Below, in pieces: positions 53,751-62,148 of a stretch of DNA of 64,000 nucleotides. Each line of letters opens with the position of its first letter. Position 1 is the stretch's first letter. A model generated the notes under the pieces. That model searched no databases and had not been told where the DNA came from. It was given only the letters and a program-made list of their open reading frames with translations. Source of the DNA: an uncultured Eubacteriales bacterium (lineage in GTDB: Bacteria > Bacillota > Clostridia > Oscillospirales > Oscillospiraceae); contig CABRZL010000001.1 in NCBI GenBank assembly GCA_902475435.1, positions 62,001 through 126,000 of the forward strand. The letters run 5' to 3'. The translations under genes were made by a program, and so were the position numbers.

Positions 53751-54656
53751 ATGAAAAAACTATTTGCATTGGTGATGGCGGCGGCCATGGCGCTTTCTTT
53801 GGTAGGCTGTGGTACAAACACATCCTCTGCTAGCTCTGCTTCTGAGGCCCAGCCTTCCGAAGCGTCTGCCTCTGCATCCGATGCGTCTGCTGTTGAAAAT
53901 TCTATCGCCGACGCTGCTGGCAGCAGAACTACTTTTACTGTGGGATTTGACGCGGAATACCCTCCCTACGGCTATATGGACGATTCCGGCAAATACACTG
54001 GTTTCGATTTGGAGTTGGCGCAAGAGGTTTGTAACCGCAACGGTTGGGAACTCGTAAAACAGCCCATCGACTGGGATGCAAAAGATATGGAACTAAATTC
54101 CGGCACCATCGACTGTATTTGGAACGGGTTTACCATGACTGGCCGTGAAGACGACTATACCTTCTCAGTCCCTTATGTAGACAATTCAATTGTATTTGTG
54201 GTCATGAATGATTCGGACATTCAAACCAAGGATGATCTAGCCGGAAAAGTAGTTGTAACGCAGGCTGATTCCTCGGCGCTTACCGCCCTCACCAGCGAAG
54301 AGGATAACGACGAGAATTTAGCTCTCACCGCTTCCTTTGCAGAACTTCAGCAGGTAGCCGATTACAACACGGCATTTATGAATTTGGAGTCCGGGGCGGT
54401 GGACTGCATCGCTGTAGATATTGGCGTAGCCCAGTATCAGCTTACCAGCCGAGGCGATACCTTCCGGATGCTGGAGGAGCCGCTCTCTACAGAGCAGTAC
54501 GGCATCGGTTTCAAGAAGGGCAATGAAGAACTACGCGACATCGTTCAGAACACCCTATTTGAGATGTACAAAGACGGAACCTTTGATGAAATCGCTGCTA
54601 AATATGCCGACTACAACCTGCCCGACATGGTCTGCTTGGGAGACTATGTAGAGTAA
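53751..54656 (+). CDS. Polar amino acid ABC transporter substrate-binding lipoprotein
   Basis: Type 2 periplasmic-binding fold, 301 aa. Lipobox LVGC after a short signal peptide, then a Ser/Ala-rich linker to about residue 55. The SBP_bac_3 signature FTVGFDAEYPPYGYMDDSG (split; residues about 61-79) and GFDLELAQEVCNRNGWELV identify the polar amino-acid class. The ligand-binding Arg/Asp region lies at TMTGREDDYTFSVPY. Exact amino acid unknown; a nearby DapF-like gene makes a D-amino acid or basic amino acid conceivable. Confidence 0.92.
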   Translation: MKKLFALVMAAAMALSLVGCGTNTSSASSASEAQPSEASASASDASAVENSIADAAGSRTTFTVGFDAEYPPYGYMDDSGKYTGFDLELAQEVCNRNGWELVKQPIDWDAKDMELNSGTIDCIWNGFTMTGREDDYTFSVPYVDNSIVFVVMNDSDIQTKDDLAGKVVVTQADSSALTALTSEEDNDENLALTASFAELQQVADYNTAFMNLESGAVDCIAVDIGVAQYQLTSRGDTFRMLEEPLSTEQYGIGFKKGNEELRDIVQNTLFEMYKDGTFDEIAAKYADYNLPDMVCLGDYVE

Positions 54657-54719
54657 TTTCGAATCAACCCTGGGGGCAGCTTATTGCTGCCTCCATTTTA
54701 CTAAGAAAGAAGGGTTTGC

Positions 54720-55397
54720 ATGTCATTCCTTGATATCGTTCGGCAAGTGTTTTCCGGCATGGGTGCCACTTTAACGATATTTTTTTCCACGCTGATTTTT
54801 TCCATGCCCCTTGGTCTTTTAGTCGCCATGGGCCGTATGAGCACTTGGGCCCCCTTTCGCTTTATTCGGGAATCTTCCAGCGGTCCTTTGGGGTGGCTTA
54901 GGAAATTGAAACCAATACAGCTCATCATTAAATTTCTGATCTCGATACTCCGTGGAACCCCCTTAATGCTTCAGTTGATCGTCTGGTTCTATGGTCCTTA
55001 CTACCTCTTTGGAATTCGGCTCAATGCTGCATGGCGGGTAGGCGCTACCATTGTGGGCTTTTCCATTAACTATGCCGCCTATTTTGCAGAGATTTTCCGT
55101 TCCGGCATCCAGAGCATCCCTCAGGGCCAGCGGGAAGCTGCCAACGTGCTGGGATATAGTAAATCCCAGACTTTTTGTAAGATTATTTTTCCTCAAATGT
55201 GCAAACGAGTCCTTCCACCAGTGACAAATGAGATCATTACGTTGGTAAAAGATACCTCTTTGGCCTTTGTTCTAGCTTATACAGAAATGTTTACCATGGC
55301 AAAACAGGTAGCTGCCGCAGAAACAACCATTGCCACTGTTTGTCGCCGGCGTATTCTATTATGTGTTCAACCTTTTGATCGCAGGCATCATGGGTAA
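54720..55397 (+). CDS. Amino acid ABC transporter permease, frameshifted near its 3' end
   Basis: His/Glu/Gln/Arg-type permease. The first frame encodes about 205 residues of normal sequence with the EAA loop (GQREAANVLGYSKSQTFCKI). After TTIAT it turns into VCRRRILLCVQPFDRRHHG and stops at 55397. A +1 shift near 55335 restores LFVAGVFYYVFN, then IAGIMGKVEQKLEYYQ and a stop at 55426-55428, matching the family's C-terminus and placing the stop 15 bp before the ATPase gene. Either two bases are missing or one is added at GCCACTG. The last TM helix is lost in the unshifted product. Confidence 0.85.
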   Translation: MSFLDIVRQVFSGMGATLTIFFSTLIFSMPLGLLVAMGRMSTWAPFRFIRESSSGPLGWLRKLKPIQLIIKFLISILRGTPLMLQLIVWFYGPYYLFGIRLNAAWRVGATIVGFSINYAAYFAEIFRSGIQSIPQGQREAANVLGYSKSQTFCKIIFPQMCKRVLPPVTNEIITLVKDTSLAFVLAYTEMFTMAKQVAAAETTIATVCRRRILLCVQPFDRRHHG

Positions 55398-55443
55398 AGT
55401 GGAGCAGAAGCTCGAATATTATCAATAACAGAGGAGCTAAACC

Positions 55444-56205
55444 ATGAAACTATTGGAAATCAACCATTGTAAAAAAGCCTTTGACGAATTGGGGGTAATT
55501 CATGACATTTCCTTGTCGGTAAGCGAAGGGGAAGTCGTTGCTATTATTGGTCCCTCCGGCTCCGGGAAGTCCACGCTCCTTCGCTGCGCCACACTTTTAG
55601 AACGTATGGACTCCGGCGATTTAATCTATTTGGGAGAATATGCCGCCCAAGACCAAAATGGTAGCGCCGTCTATGCGGACAAACGAAAACTCCGGGAAAT
55701 CCAAAGCTACTTCGGCCTGGTCTTTCAAAACTTCAATCTGTTTCCTCATTACTCGGTGAAAAAAAATATTATGGACGCTCCCATTCACGTCCAAAAAAAA
55801 TCCAAGCAGGAATCTGCTGCAAAATGTACCGAGCTGCTTGCCAAAATGGGGCTCAGCGGGAAAGAAGACGCATATCCCTGTCAACTCTCCGGCGGACAAC
55901 AGCAACGGGTAGCAATTGCCCGAGCGCTGGCCATGAATCCTAAAATTTTATTTTTTGATGAACCCACCTCTGCTCTGGATCCAGAGCTTACCGGCGAAAT
56001 TTTAAAAGTCATTCGTCAGCTGGCTATGGAGAAAATGACCATGGTAATTGTAACCCATGAGATGAGTTTCGCCCGAGATGTGGCGGATCGAGTGATTTTC
56101 ATGGACGGCGGCTATATTGTGGAACAGGGTAGCCCCCATGATGTCATCGACAATCCAAAAGAAGACCGTACGCGCCAGTTTCTGGCTCGATTTTCTCAGC
56201 TATGA
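55444..56205 (+). CDS. Polar amino acid ABC transporter ATP-binding protein (GlnQ-like)
   Basis: 253 aa ATPase with Walker [10 protein letters not shown], signature [15 protein letters not shown], Walker [16 protein letters not shown] and the His switch in VTHEM. Ribosome site GAGGAG. Its stop overlaps the next start as ATGA, so the importer and racemase-like enzyme are translationally coupled. Confidence 0.95.
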   Translation: MKLLEINHCKKAFDELGVIHDISLSVSEGEVVAIIGPSGSGKSTLLRCATLLERMDSGDLIYLGEYAAQDQNGSAVYADKRKLREIQSYFGLVFQNFNLFPHYSVKKNIMDAPIHVQKKSKQESAAKCTELLAKMGLSGKEDAYPCQLSGGQQQRVAIARALAMNPKILFFDEPTSALDPELTGEILKVIRQLAMEKMTMVIVTHEMSFARDVADRVIFMDGGYIVEQGSPHDVIDNPKEDRTRQFLARFSQL

Positions 56206-56975
56206 GTATTGTTTTGCGTTATGCCGATCCGGCCGGAAATATTACAGCTATCGTGGAATCGCCCGTCCATCCCGATGACCGAATATCTCTTTCCAAGCGC
56301 ATCCTGGATCTTGGTAAGGCCGAGCAGGTGGGCTTTGTGGTTCCGCCGCAAAGCGGCGGTGAAGGACGCCTGCAAATGATGGGCGGTGAATTCTGCGGTA
56401 ATGCTGCCCGCTCATTTGGATATCTGCTGGCAACGGAACATTATTCGAACGGCATTCACAACATTTCTGTCGAAATTTCCGGCATTGCCACTCCTCTTAC
56501 CATAACAACAGATTTAGACAGCAGTACCGCTTCGGCTGAAATGCCGCTGCCTCTGGGCCTTTCTACGCTTACCGTTGGAACAAAAATGCTTCCCAAAGTG
56601 GACTGCCCCGGCATCTGCCATATCATCGTTGAGCATCAGGTTTCCAATGAAACGCTTGTACAGAAAATCCTTGCGGCCGCTCGGCCTTTGCCTTACGAAG
56701 CAATTGGCATTTTATTTTTAAACGACCTGCAAATGACGCCGGTGGTTTATGTCCGGTCTACGAACTCTCTGGTCTGGGAGTCCTCCTGCGGATCTGGCAG
56801 CACTGCCTGCGGCTGGTTCCTTTCCCGCCAAAAAACAGACGGGCAATATACTTATATGTTTTCTGAACCCGGCGGCTGTATTGAGACAACAGTTCTCGTT
56901 TCTAATCACAATGTTTCCCGCATCGCCATTGGCGGCCCGCTTACGTTATCCGCTCCCCTGCGGCTAGATCTTTAA
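56202..56975 (+). CDS. DapF-fold amino-acid racemase/epimerase-like protein
   Basis: 257 aa with the two-cysteine architecture of diaminopimelate epimerase: Cys65 in [13 protein letters not shown] and Cys196 in [13 protein letters not shown], one per half of the pseudo-symmetric fold. The N-terminus ([10 protein letters not shown]) matches DapF only loosely and the protein is shorter than typical DapF, so it is unlikely to be the housekeeping enzyme. Coupled to an amino-acid importer by ATGA overlap. Related CntK-type histidine racemases also sit in transport operons. I infer racemisation of the imported amino acid; substrate unknown. Confidence 0.75.
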   Translation: MSIVLRYADPAGNITAIVESPVHPDDRISLSKRILDLGKAEQVGFVVPPQSGGEGRLQMMGGEFCGNAARSFGYLLATEHYSNGIHNISVEISGIATPLTITTDLDSSTASAEMPLPLGLSTLTVGTKMLPKVDCPGICHIIVEHQVSNETLVQKILAAARPLPYEAIGILFLNDLQMTPVVYVRSTNSLVWESSCGSGSTACGWFLSRQKTDGQYTYMFSEPGGCIETTVLVSNHNVSRIAIGGPLTLSAPLRLDL

Positions 56976-57026
56976 GGCCCTATCCTTCGCTTTTCCAAAG
57001 CGCTCCGCACTTTATGACCTACGCAT

Positions 57027-57055
57027 TTGACACTGATTCTTTCTCCTGTTATAAT
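57027..57055 (+). promoter_or_regulatory. Fully consensus sigma-A promoter
   Basis: TTGACA (57027-57032), a 17-bp spacer and TATAAT (57050-57055), plus extended -10 TGT. It lies inside the longest possible reading frame of the next gene and so excludes starts upstream of it. Confidence 0.92.
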
Positions 57056-57109
57056 GAGAAAAAGAAATGCAGGGTCATCCTGCAAAATCCCCCAAAGGAG
57101 ACAGCCAAG

Positions 57110-57679
57110 TTGAAACGAATCATCCCCCTTTTGACGGTGTTATTGCTTTTTCTCACAGCCTGCGGCTCCGGAGAGTATCGCTCTGGCCTCCATCATGCGG
57201 AAATTGATGTAAAGGATTATGGCACGATTTCCGTGGAACTGGATGCAGATACCGCACCGATATCCGTGGAAAATTTTTGCAAACTGGCTGAGGATGGTTT
57301 TTATAACGGCTTAACTTTTCATCGTATTATCTCCGGATTTATGATCCAGGGCGGCGATCCCAATGGCGACGGTTCCGGTGGTTCTGATCAAACAATTTAT
57401 GGCGAATTTTCCTCCAACGGTACAGAAAATAATATTTCCCATGTTCGAGGCACAATCTCCATGGCCCGGTCTGATGACTATAACAGTGCCAGCAGTCAAT
57501 TCTTCATCGTACACCAGGATACCCCCTCGTTAGATGGGCTTTACGCGGCCTTTGGCCATGTGACAGACGGCATGGATGTGGTGGATGCGATTTGCGAAAA
57601 CACTCCAGTGGAGGACAACAACGGCACTGTGGCTTGGTGGAATCAGCCGATGATCTCACAAATCCGTATCATCGATTAA
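57110..57679 (+). CDS. Lipoprotein cyclophilin-type peptidyl-prolyl cis-trans isomerase
   Basis: Extracytoplasmic foldase, about 189 aa. Start is TTG at 57110 with AAAGGAG 9 nt upstream. A short signal peptide with lipobox LTAC follows, then the cyclophilin domain: GFYNGLTFHRIISGFMIQGGDP (split; catalytic Arg in FHRI), then ASSQFFIVHQDTPSLDG and AFGHVTDGMDVVD. Membrane-anchored cyclophilins aid folding of secreted proteins in Gram-positives. Monocistronic, with a consensus promoter. Confidence 0.93.
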   Translation: MKRIIPLLTVLLLFLTACGSGEYRSGLHHAEIDVKDYGTISVELDADTAPISVENFCKLAEDGFYNGLTFHRIISGFMIQGGDPNGDGSGGSDQTIYGEFSSNGTENNISHVRGTISMARSDDYNSASSQFFIVHQDTPSLDGLYAAFGHVTDGMDVVDAICENTPVEDNNGTVAWWNQPMISQIRIID

Positions 57680-57697
57680 ATCAAGATAACACAACGG

Positions 57698-57728
57698 GGT
57701 GTCTCTGGAACAGCCAGAGGCACCTTTT
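57698..57728 (+). terminator. Terminator of the cyclophilin gene
   Basis: 11-bp stem (57698-57708/57714-57724, one G-U pair) followed by TTTT. Confidence 0.8.
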
Positions 57729-57734
57729 GCCTCT

Positions 57735-58181
57735 TTACCCTTCTTGCTGCTCAAATAACGCCAATGCTGGGGCATATTTCGCCCGGTAGTAGCGTATCTT
57801 ATCTTCATCCCCTGGCGCAAGCCGACTCCCATCACTGTTGTGTTTGAGATCTGCCAACTTGATCTTTTGGGCTGTCGGATTTGGAAGTAGCCGATGAATA
57901 TAATCCATATACGCCTCTCCCTTTCTGTGTGTCAGCAACTCCAGCACCTCTAATACATCTTCACAAATCCCGGCTTGTCTGAGATCCTCTATTGTAGTAC
58001 CTGTGTCTTCTACTACATCATGAAGGAGTGCCGCTGTCACCTCTATTTCCGTCTCCATTTGCTCCGCTAAATGAAACGGATGAAAGATATAAGGAGCCCC
58101 GCCCTGATCCCGCTGTCCATGATGCGCCTGATAGGCAATATCCATTGCCAGTTTTGTCTGCATTGTATATAACAAAGTCAT
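57735..58181 (-). CDS. Small HD-domain protein related to (p)ppGpp hydrolases
   Basis: 148 aa, only the HD hydrolase part of RelA/SpoT-type enzymes (MESH1-like small alarmone hydrolase). Key motifs are the metal His in YIFHPFHLAEQM, HDVVEDTGTT, and KLADLKHNSD. No synthetase domain is present. ATG at 58181 follows AAAGGAG. It may degrade alarmones or related nucleotides; activity is inferred. It converges on the cyclophilin gene. Confidence 0.83.
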   Translation of the reverse strand: MTLLYTMQTKLAMDIAYQAHHGQRDQGGAPYIFHPFHLAEQMETEIEVTAALLHDVVEDTGTTIEDLRQAGICEDVLEVLELLTHRKGEAYMDYIHRLLPNPTAQKIKLADLKHNSDGSRLAPGDEDKIRYYRAKYAPALALFEQQEG

Positions 58182-58239
58182 TTTTCTCCTTTCGTTCTCA
58201 TGATATATAGTCCATTTTTCGCGGAAAGGTCGTGTTTTT

Positions 58240-58722
58240 ATGAAGCTCTATATGCAAAATGGTGCGTTTCACTGGGGAAGTCCTGTCGCCCTGCTTGATA
58301 AGTCCGGCCGAACACGCTATACATTGACCAGTGATGCATACTCTTTAGGCAAGCGGCTCCATGTGATCGACCTGGCCGGCCGCGAGGCCATCTACATCTA
58401 CCAGCAGATTCCATCCCTTTTCCCCCGATATGAAATCGAGGTGTATGGAAAACCTGTCGGCGAAATCGTGAAAGATCTGACATCCATTCGGCCTAGATAT
58501 ACGATGGAATCTCTGGAGTGGGAAATTATGGGCTCTGTTGGCACCTGTGATTATGAGATTACCCGGCATAACGCTGCAATTGCGTCCAGCCGCCCCCATC
58601 ACACCTCCTCCGGCGACGTATTGGTCTTAGAAGTTCACGAACGTGCTGCTGAACTTACCGCATTCGGCATTATGCTAACTATTAACTGCATTTTTGCTGC
58701 ACAGGAACCAAAACATTTGTGA
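58240..58722 (+). CDS. LURP-one-related (DUF567/YxjI-like) protein
   Basis: 160 aa, small beta-barrel with a central helix typical of the tubby-like LURP-one fold: VALLDKSGRTRYTLTSDAYS, IPSLFPRYEIEVYGKPVGEI (split) and EITRHNAAIA. Function in bacteria unknown; related to phospholipid scramblase-like proteins. Divergent from the small HD gene. Confidence 0.8.
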   Translation: MKLYMQNGAFHWGSPVALLDKSGRTRYTLTSDAYSLGKRLHVIDLAGREAIYIYQQIPSLFPRYEIEVYGKPVGEIVKDLTSIRPRYTMESLEWEIMGSVGTCDYEITRHNAAIASSRPHHTSSGDVLVLEVHERAAELTAFGIMLTINCIFAAQEPKHL

Positions 58723-58833
58723 ATCTATTGTAAACGACATTTTCCGGCCACAACAGGCAATCGCTCTATCCCTGAACATCAAGCAAGTCGTTAACCATAT
58801 CTTGAAAATTTCATTTTATTTTCCCGGAAATAG

Positions 58834-58863
58834 TTGACTTTTCGTCCTTCTATACGGTATAAT
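58834..58863 (+). promoter_or_regulatory. Promoter of the rpmH-rnpA group
   Basis: TTGACT (58834-58839), an 18-bp spacer and a perfect TATAAT (58858-58863), about 80 bp ahead of rpmH. Nothing resembling a replication origin is visible in 58723-58950. Confidence 0.8.
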
Positions 58864-58950
58864 AGCTGGTGCCTGTCCGCGGGACAGTCTTATTTTGCAC
58901 GCTGCAGCGTTTTTCGCTGTCGAGCATAAATTTTCAGGAGGTGTATACGA

Positions 58951-59088
58951 ATGACGAAGCGTACCTATCAACCCAAAAAGCTCCACGGTCAGAAAGTCCA
59001 TGGCTTCAGACAAAGAATGTCCACCAGAAACGGTCGCAAGGTTCTTTCCCGTCGCCGCAGCAAGGGTAGAAACAGACTGAGCTACTGA
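58951..59088 (+). CDS. rpmH: 50S ribosomal protein L34
   Basis: 45-aa basic protein, [10 protein letters not shown] start, then [20 protein letters not shown] and an RLSY end; all family hallmarks. Ribosome site AGGAGG before the ATG at 58951. First gene of the rpmH-rnpA-yidD-yidC-jag cluster, usually found next to dnaA/oriC, but dnaA is absent upstream here. Confidence 0.97.
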   Translation: MTKRTYQPKKLHGQKVHGFRQRMSTRNGRKVLSRRRSKGRNRLSY

Positions 59089-59199
59089 TTCGCCCGTCCC
59101 TACACCGTTGAATTCTAAATTTTGGGGTGAATGGAGCAATCTATTCGCCCCATATGTTTAATCGCCGTCAACCGATCTTATTCTGGAAGGGATTCTATC

Positions 59200-59589
59200 A
59201 TGGTTTTTACCCAATCTCTGAAACAGAACCATCTGTTCCGACGCCTATACCAGCGGGGTAAATCTGCCGCAGGCCGCTGTGTCGTCGTCTACTGCCGTAA
59301 AAACGGCCTTCCTTACAATCGTTTGGGTATTACCGTCAGTGCGAAAATAGGACATGCTGTGGTACGGAATCGTATCCGCCGTCGCATTCGGGAAGCTTAT
59401 CGGCTTTCTGAGCATGCCTATCACCCTGGTTATGATATTGTGGTTGTCGCACGCAGTCGAGCAGCCTTTGCTCCCTATCAGGAAATTTCCGATTGTCTTT
59501 ACAAGCAGTCGGATAGACTCGGTCTGATCCGAAAGGAGATCCCCAATGAAGCAAGCATTCCTGTGGCTGATCCGGTTTTATCGGAATAA
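59200..59589 (+). CDS. rnpA: Ribonuclease P protein component
   Basis: Protein subunit of RNase P, about 129 aa. Conserved RNR motif [15 protein letters not shown] and the N-terminal [17 protein letters not shown] region. ATG at 59200 follows AAGGGA; the frame is open to 59131 but without an SD. The gene 3' end overlaps yidD by 44 bp. Confidence 0.93.
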   Translation: MVFTQSLKQNHLFRRLYQRGKSAAGRCVVVYCRKNGLPYNRLGITVSAKIGHAVVRNRIRRRIREAYRLSEHAYHPGYDIVVVARSRAAFAPYQEISDCLYKQSDRLGLIRKEIPNEASIPVADPVLSE

Positions 59590-59758
59590 AATCTCCCCAT
59601 TGCGTCCGGCCTGTTGTCGATTTACTCCCACTTGTTCGGCTTATGCACTGGAAGCAATTGAAAAATACGGCGCGATAAAAGGCGGATTTTTAACTCTGAA
59701 AAGACTTCTACGGTGTAACCCTTTTTATAAGGGAGACTTCTTTGATCCGGTACCTTAG
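59546..59758 (+). CDS. yidD: Membrane protein insertion efficiency factor YidD
   Basis: 70 aa; three-Cys signature region [20 protein letters not shown] and GDFFDPVP end. Helps YidC-dependent insertion. Internal AAGGAG of rnpA supplies the ribosome site, so translation is nested with rnpA. Confidence 0.96.
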   Translation: MKQAFLWLIRFYRNKISPLRPACCRFTPTCSAYALEAIEKYGAIKGGFLTLKRLLRCNPFYKGDFFDPVP

Positions 59759-59791
59759 GTTCCGGATAGACTGTTCGACCGGAGGTAACGA

Positions 59792-61063
59792 ATGCAATAT
59801 GTATTGATTCCCTTTGCCTGGTTGCTGCGAACCCTCTATCAGGTGTTTGGCAACTATGGCGTTGCGCTGATACTGTTCTCTCTCATTATAAAGCTGATTC
59901 TACTTCCTTTCAACGCCAAGAGCAAAAAAAGCATGATGAAAACTGCTCGCCTTGGCCCCAAGATGAAAGAACTTCAAACCAAATATGGCGATGATAAGCT
60001 CAAATATCAGCAGGAGCTTTCCGCCCTCTACAAGAAAGAGAACGTCAGCCCCACCGGCGGATGCCTGTGGTCCTTGCTTCCGCTGATTTTGCTGATGGCC
60101 CTGTACTATGTCGTTCGGCAGCCTATGACTTACCTCATGCAACTTTCTGCCGATCAAATCACACAGATCTCAGATTTGCTCACCGGAATGGGAATAGACC
60201 TTTCCACAAGCAATTCCGCTTACTCAGAAATTACCATTGCCCAGCATATTTTTCAAAATATTGACGCGATTAAAACCATCGTTCCCGACATCGCCGAACG
60301 CGCAATTGATTTTAATTTTCTGGGCATTGATCTGAGCCAGATTCCTTCCTGGCGCTGGCTGTTCGACGGTCCTTACACGCTGGTGGGCTTTGGACTGTTC
60401 ATCATCCCTGTACTTTCCGCACTTTCCAACTTGGCTTCCATGCTCATTTCTCAGAAGCTCAACGGCTCTGTAGCCACCAATGAAAAGGGTGAAAAGGACG
60501 ACGACGCCGCTGCTGCCGCCACGAAGAGTATGAAAACCATGATGTTCATCATGCCGCTTTTCTCTTTGTGGATTGGCTTTTCCATGCCGGCCTCCATGTG
60601 TATCTACTGGATTGCCCAAGCCGTATTTAATACGCTGTTAGATGGCATTTTGACAATCCATTATAAGAAAGTCTATGACGCAGAGGATGAGATTAAACGA
60701 CAAAAAGCTGCGGAAGAAGCCGCTATCGAGGCTGAAAAGGAAGCTCGTCGTGCCGAACGCCGGGCCTCCATGCCAGAAGGCGCTAATCCAAACACCAGCC
60801 GTCGAAAGATAAAGAAGCAGCTGAAAGCTGCCGAGACCGAGCCTACGGTTAAAGGTAAGCTCACCGAGGAGGAACGCCAGGCGCTGCGGCAGCAACGCTT
60901 GGAAAAAGAAAAAGCGAAAGGCGGTCTATCCGGGGATCCCAATCGTCCTTACAGCCGCGGACGTGCCTATAATCCAGACCGCTATCATGCAGCGGAGGAT
61001 ATTGTACCCCCTTCCGAGCCGCAAGAGACCAAGTCTTCGGATCCCGCCACTGATTCCGAATGA
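59792..61063 (+). CDS. yidC: Membrane protein insertase YidC/OxaA
   Basis: Inserts and folds membrane proteins with or without Sec. 423 aa; Gram-positive type with five TM helices and no large periplasmic domain. The helical hairpin (NAKSKKSMMKTARLGPKMKELQ region) is cytoplasmic; SMPASMCIYWIAQAVFN is the conserved TM5 segment. No lipobox is present at the N-terminus, unlike SpoIIIJ. The C-terminal tail of about 140 residues is strongly charged (Lys/Arg/Glu) and helical, useful for ribosome contact. Ribosome site GGAGG. Confidence 0.96.
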   Translation: MQYVLIPFAWLLRTLYQVFGNYGVALILFSLIIKLILLPFNAKSKKSMMKTARLGPKMKELQTKYGDDKLKYQQELSALYKKENVSPTGGCLWSLLPLILLMALYYVVRQPMTYLMQLSADQITQISDLLTGMGIDLSTSNSAYSEITIAQHIFQNIDAIKTIVPDIAERAIDFNFLGIDLSQIPSWRWLFDGPYTLVGFGLFIIPVLSALSNLASMLISQKLNGSVATNEKGEKDDDAAAAATKSMKTMMFIMPLFSLWIGFSMPASMCIYWIAQAVFNTLLDGILTIHYKKVYDAEDEIKRQKAAEEAAIEAEKEARRAERRASMPEGANPNTSRRKIKKQLKAAETEPTVKGKLTEEERQALRQQRLEKEKAKGGLSGDPNRPYSRGRAYNPDRYHAAEDIVPPSEPQETKSSDPATDSE

Positions 61064-61097
61064 CCGCAGGTGGTCATATATAAAGGAGCGCATATCT

Positions 61098-61913
61098 ATG
61101 TTCAAATCAATCGAAGCCACTGGCAAGACCATTGATCTTGCCATTCAGGCTGGTCTGGATCAACTCCAAATGGACCGAGACAGCGTGTCTGTGGAGGTCT
61201 TAGCACAGCCCCGTTCCGGCTTTTTTGGCATCGGCGCCTCTCCTGCAAAAGTATCGCTCACTTATGAGGTGCCTGATCCGGTTCCTGAAAAGAAGCCTGA
61301 ACCCCCTCAGCCGGAAGCCGAGGTTCATACGCAGATTCCACCCCAATCTCCTCCGCCACAAACTGAGCCGAAGCCCATTAAAACTGTGTCGAAGCCGAAA
61401 TCCGAGCCAAAGCCCGTTCCCACCCCTGCGGAGGCCGGCACGACAGAGGCCAGAATTGAGGCCTTTATGAAGGGATTGCTGGAGCATATGGGTTCCGACG
61501 CAGTCCCCTCCGCCACAAAAGTATCTGACGATACTTTTGCTGTTGAGATTGTGGGCAATAACCTGGGGATGCTGATTGGCCGTCGTGGAGAAACACTTGA
61601 TGCAATCCAGCATATCACAAACTATGCAGTGAACCATGGACAATCGAAACGGGTTCGAATCAATGTCGACGCAGAGAACTATCGCAAGAAACGGGAAGAA
61701 TCCCTGATTCGTCTGGCAAATAAAGTTGCCGGAAAAGTAGTTAAAACTCGCCGCAACATCACATTGGAACCCATGAATGCATATGAGCGTCACGTAATCC
61801 ATGCCGCTCTACAGGATTATCCCGATGTTACCACATACTCAACCGGCACAGAACCTGGCCGGCGTATTGTAGTGGCCTATAGTCGTTATCGCAGTGTCCC
61901 CAGCGAAGAATAA
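61098..61913 (+). CDS. jag: RNA-binding protein Jag/KhpB (Jag-N, KH, R3H)
   Basis: 271 aa. Jag-N domain (residues 1-50: FKSIEATGKTIDLAIQAGL), a Pro/Lys/Glu-rich linker (about 55-118), KH domain with GxxG-type loop LIGRRGETLDAIQ, and C-terminal R3H (NAYERHVIHAAL). RNA-binding partner of KhpA and linked with elongation/division in other Firmicutes. ATG at 61098 follows AAAGGAG. Confidence 0.95.
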   Translation: MFKSIEATGKTIDLAIQAGLDQLQMDRDSVSVEVLAQPRSGFFGIGASPAKVSLTYEVPDPVPEKKPEPPQPEAEVHTQIPPQSPPPQTEPKPIKTVSKPKSEPKPVPTPAEAGTTEARIEAFMKGLLEHMGSDAVPSATKVSDDTFAVEIVGNNLGMLIGRRGETLDAIQHITNYAVNHGQSKRVRINVDAENYRKKREESLIRLANKVAGKVVKTRRNITLEPMNAYERHVIHAALQDYPDVTTYSTGTEPGRRIVVAYSRYRSVPSEE

Positions 61914-61914
61914 T

Positions 61915-61950
61915 AAAACACACCCTCGCCATATGGCGAGGGTGTGTTTT
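61915..61950 (+). terminator. Terminator of the rpmH-jag cluster
   Basis: Perfect 18-bp palindrome arms (61915-61932/61933-61950) with A4 and T4 ends, directly after the jag stop. Confidence 0.93.
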
Positions 61951-62067
61951 CTCTATCGCATCATAAAAGAGCGGTCTCCCATAACACGGTGTGATTTATC
62001 CTGCCAAATCACATATATTAGTCAGATAAGACAGGTAGGGCCCATCATGGCGTATTGGATACTTGGT

Positions 62068-62143
62068 ACATGTCGTTACACGACATGTTGTTTGCCTGGA
62101 ACAAATAACAAGTATCACATGGAAACACCATGTGATACTTGTT
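62068..62143 (-). terminator. Two adjacent hairpins between jag and the EamA gene
   Basis: A 16-bp stem AACAAGTATCACATGG with its complement (62107-62122/62128-62143) follows the EamA stop on the minus strand and is its probable terminator. A second stem ACATGTCGT/ACGACATGT (62068-62076/62080-62088) lies just beyond. Confidence 0.7.
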
Positions 62144-62148
62144 CATCG

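Noticed and set aside
57014..57109. N-terminal extension of the cyclophilin to 57014
   Set aside because: A perfect promoter (57027-57055) lies within it, and TTG at 57110 starts a proper lipoprotein signal.
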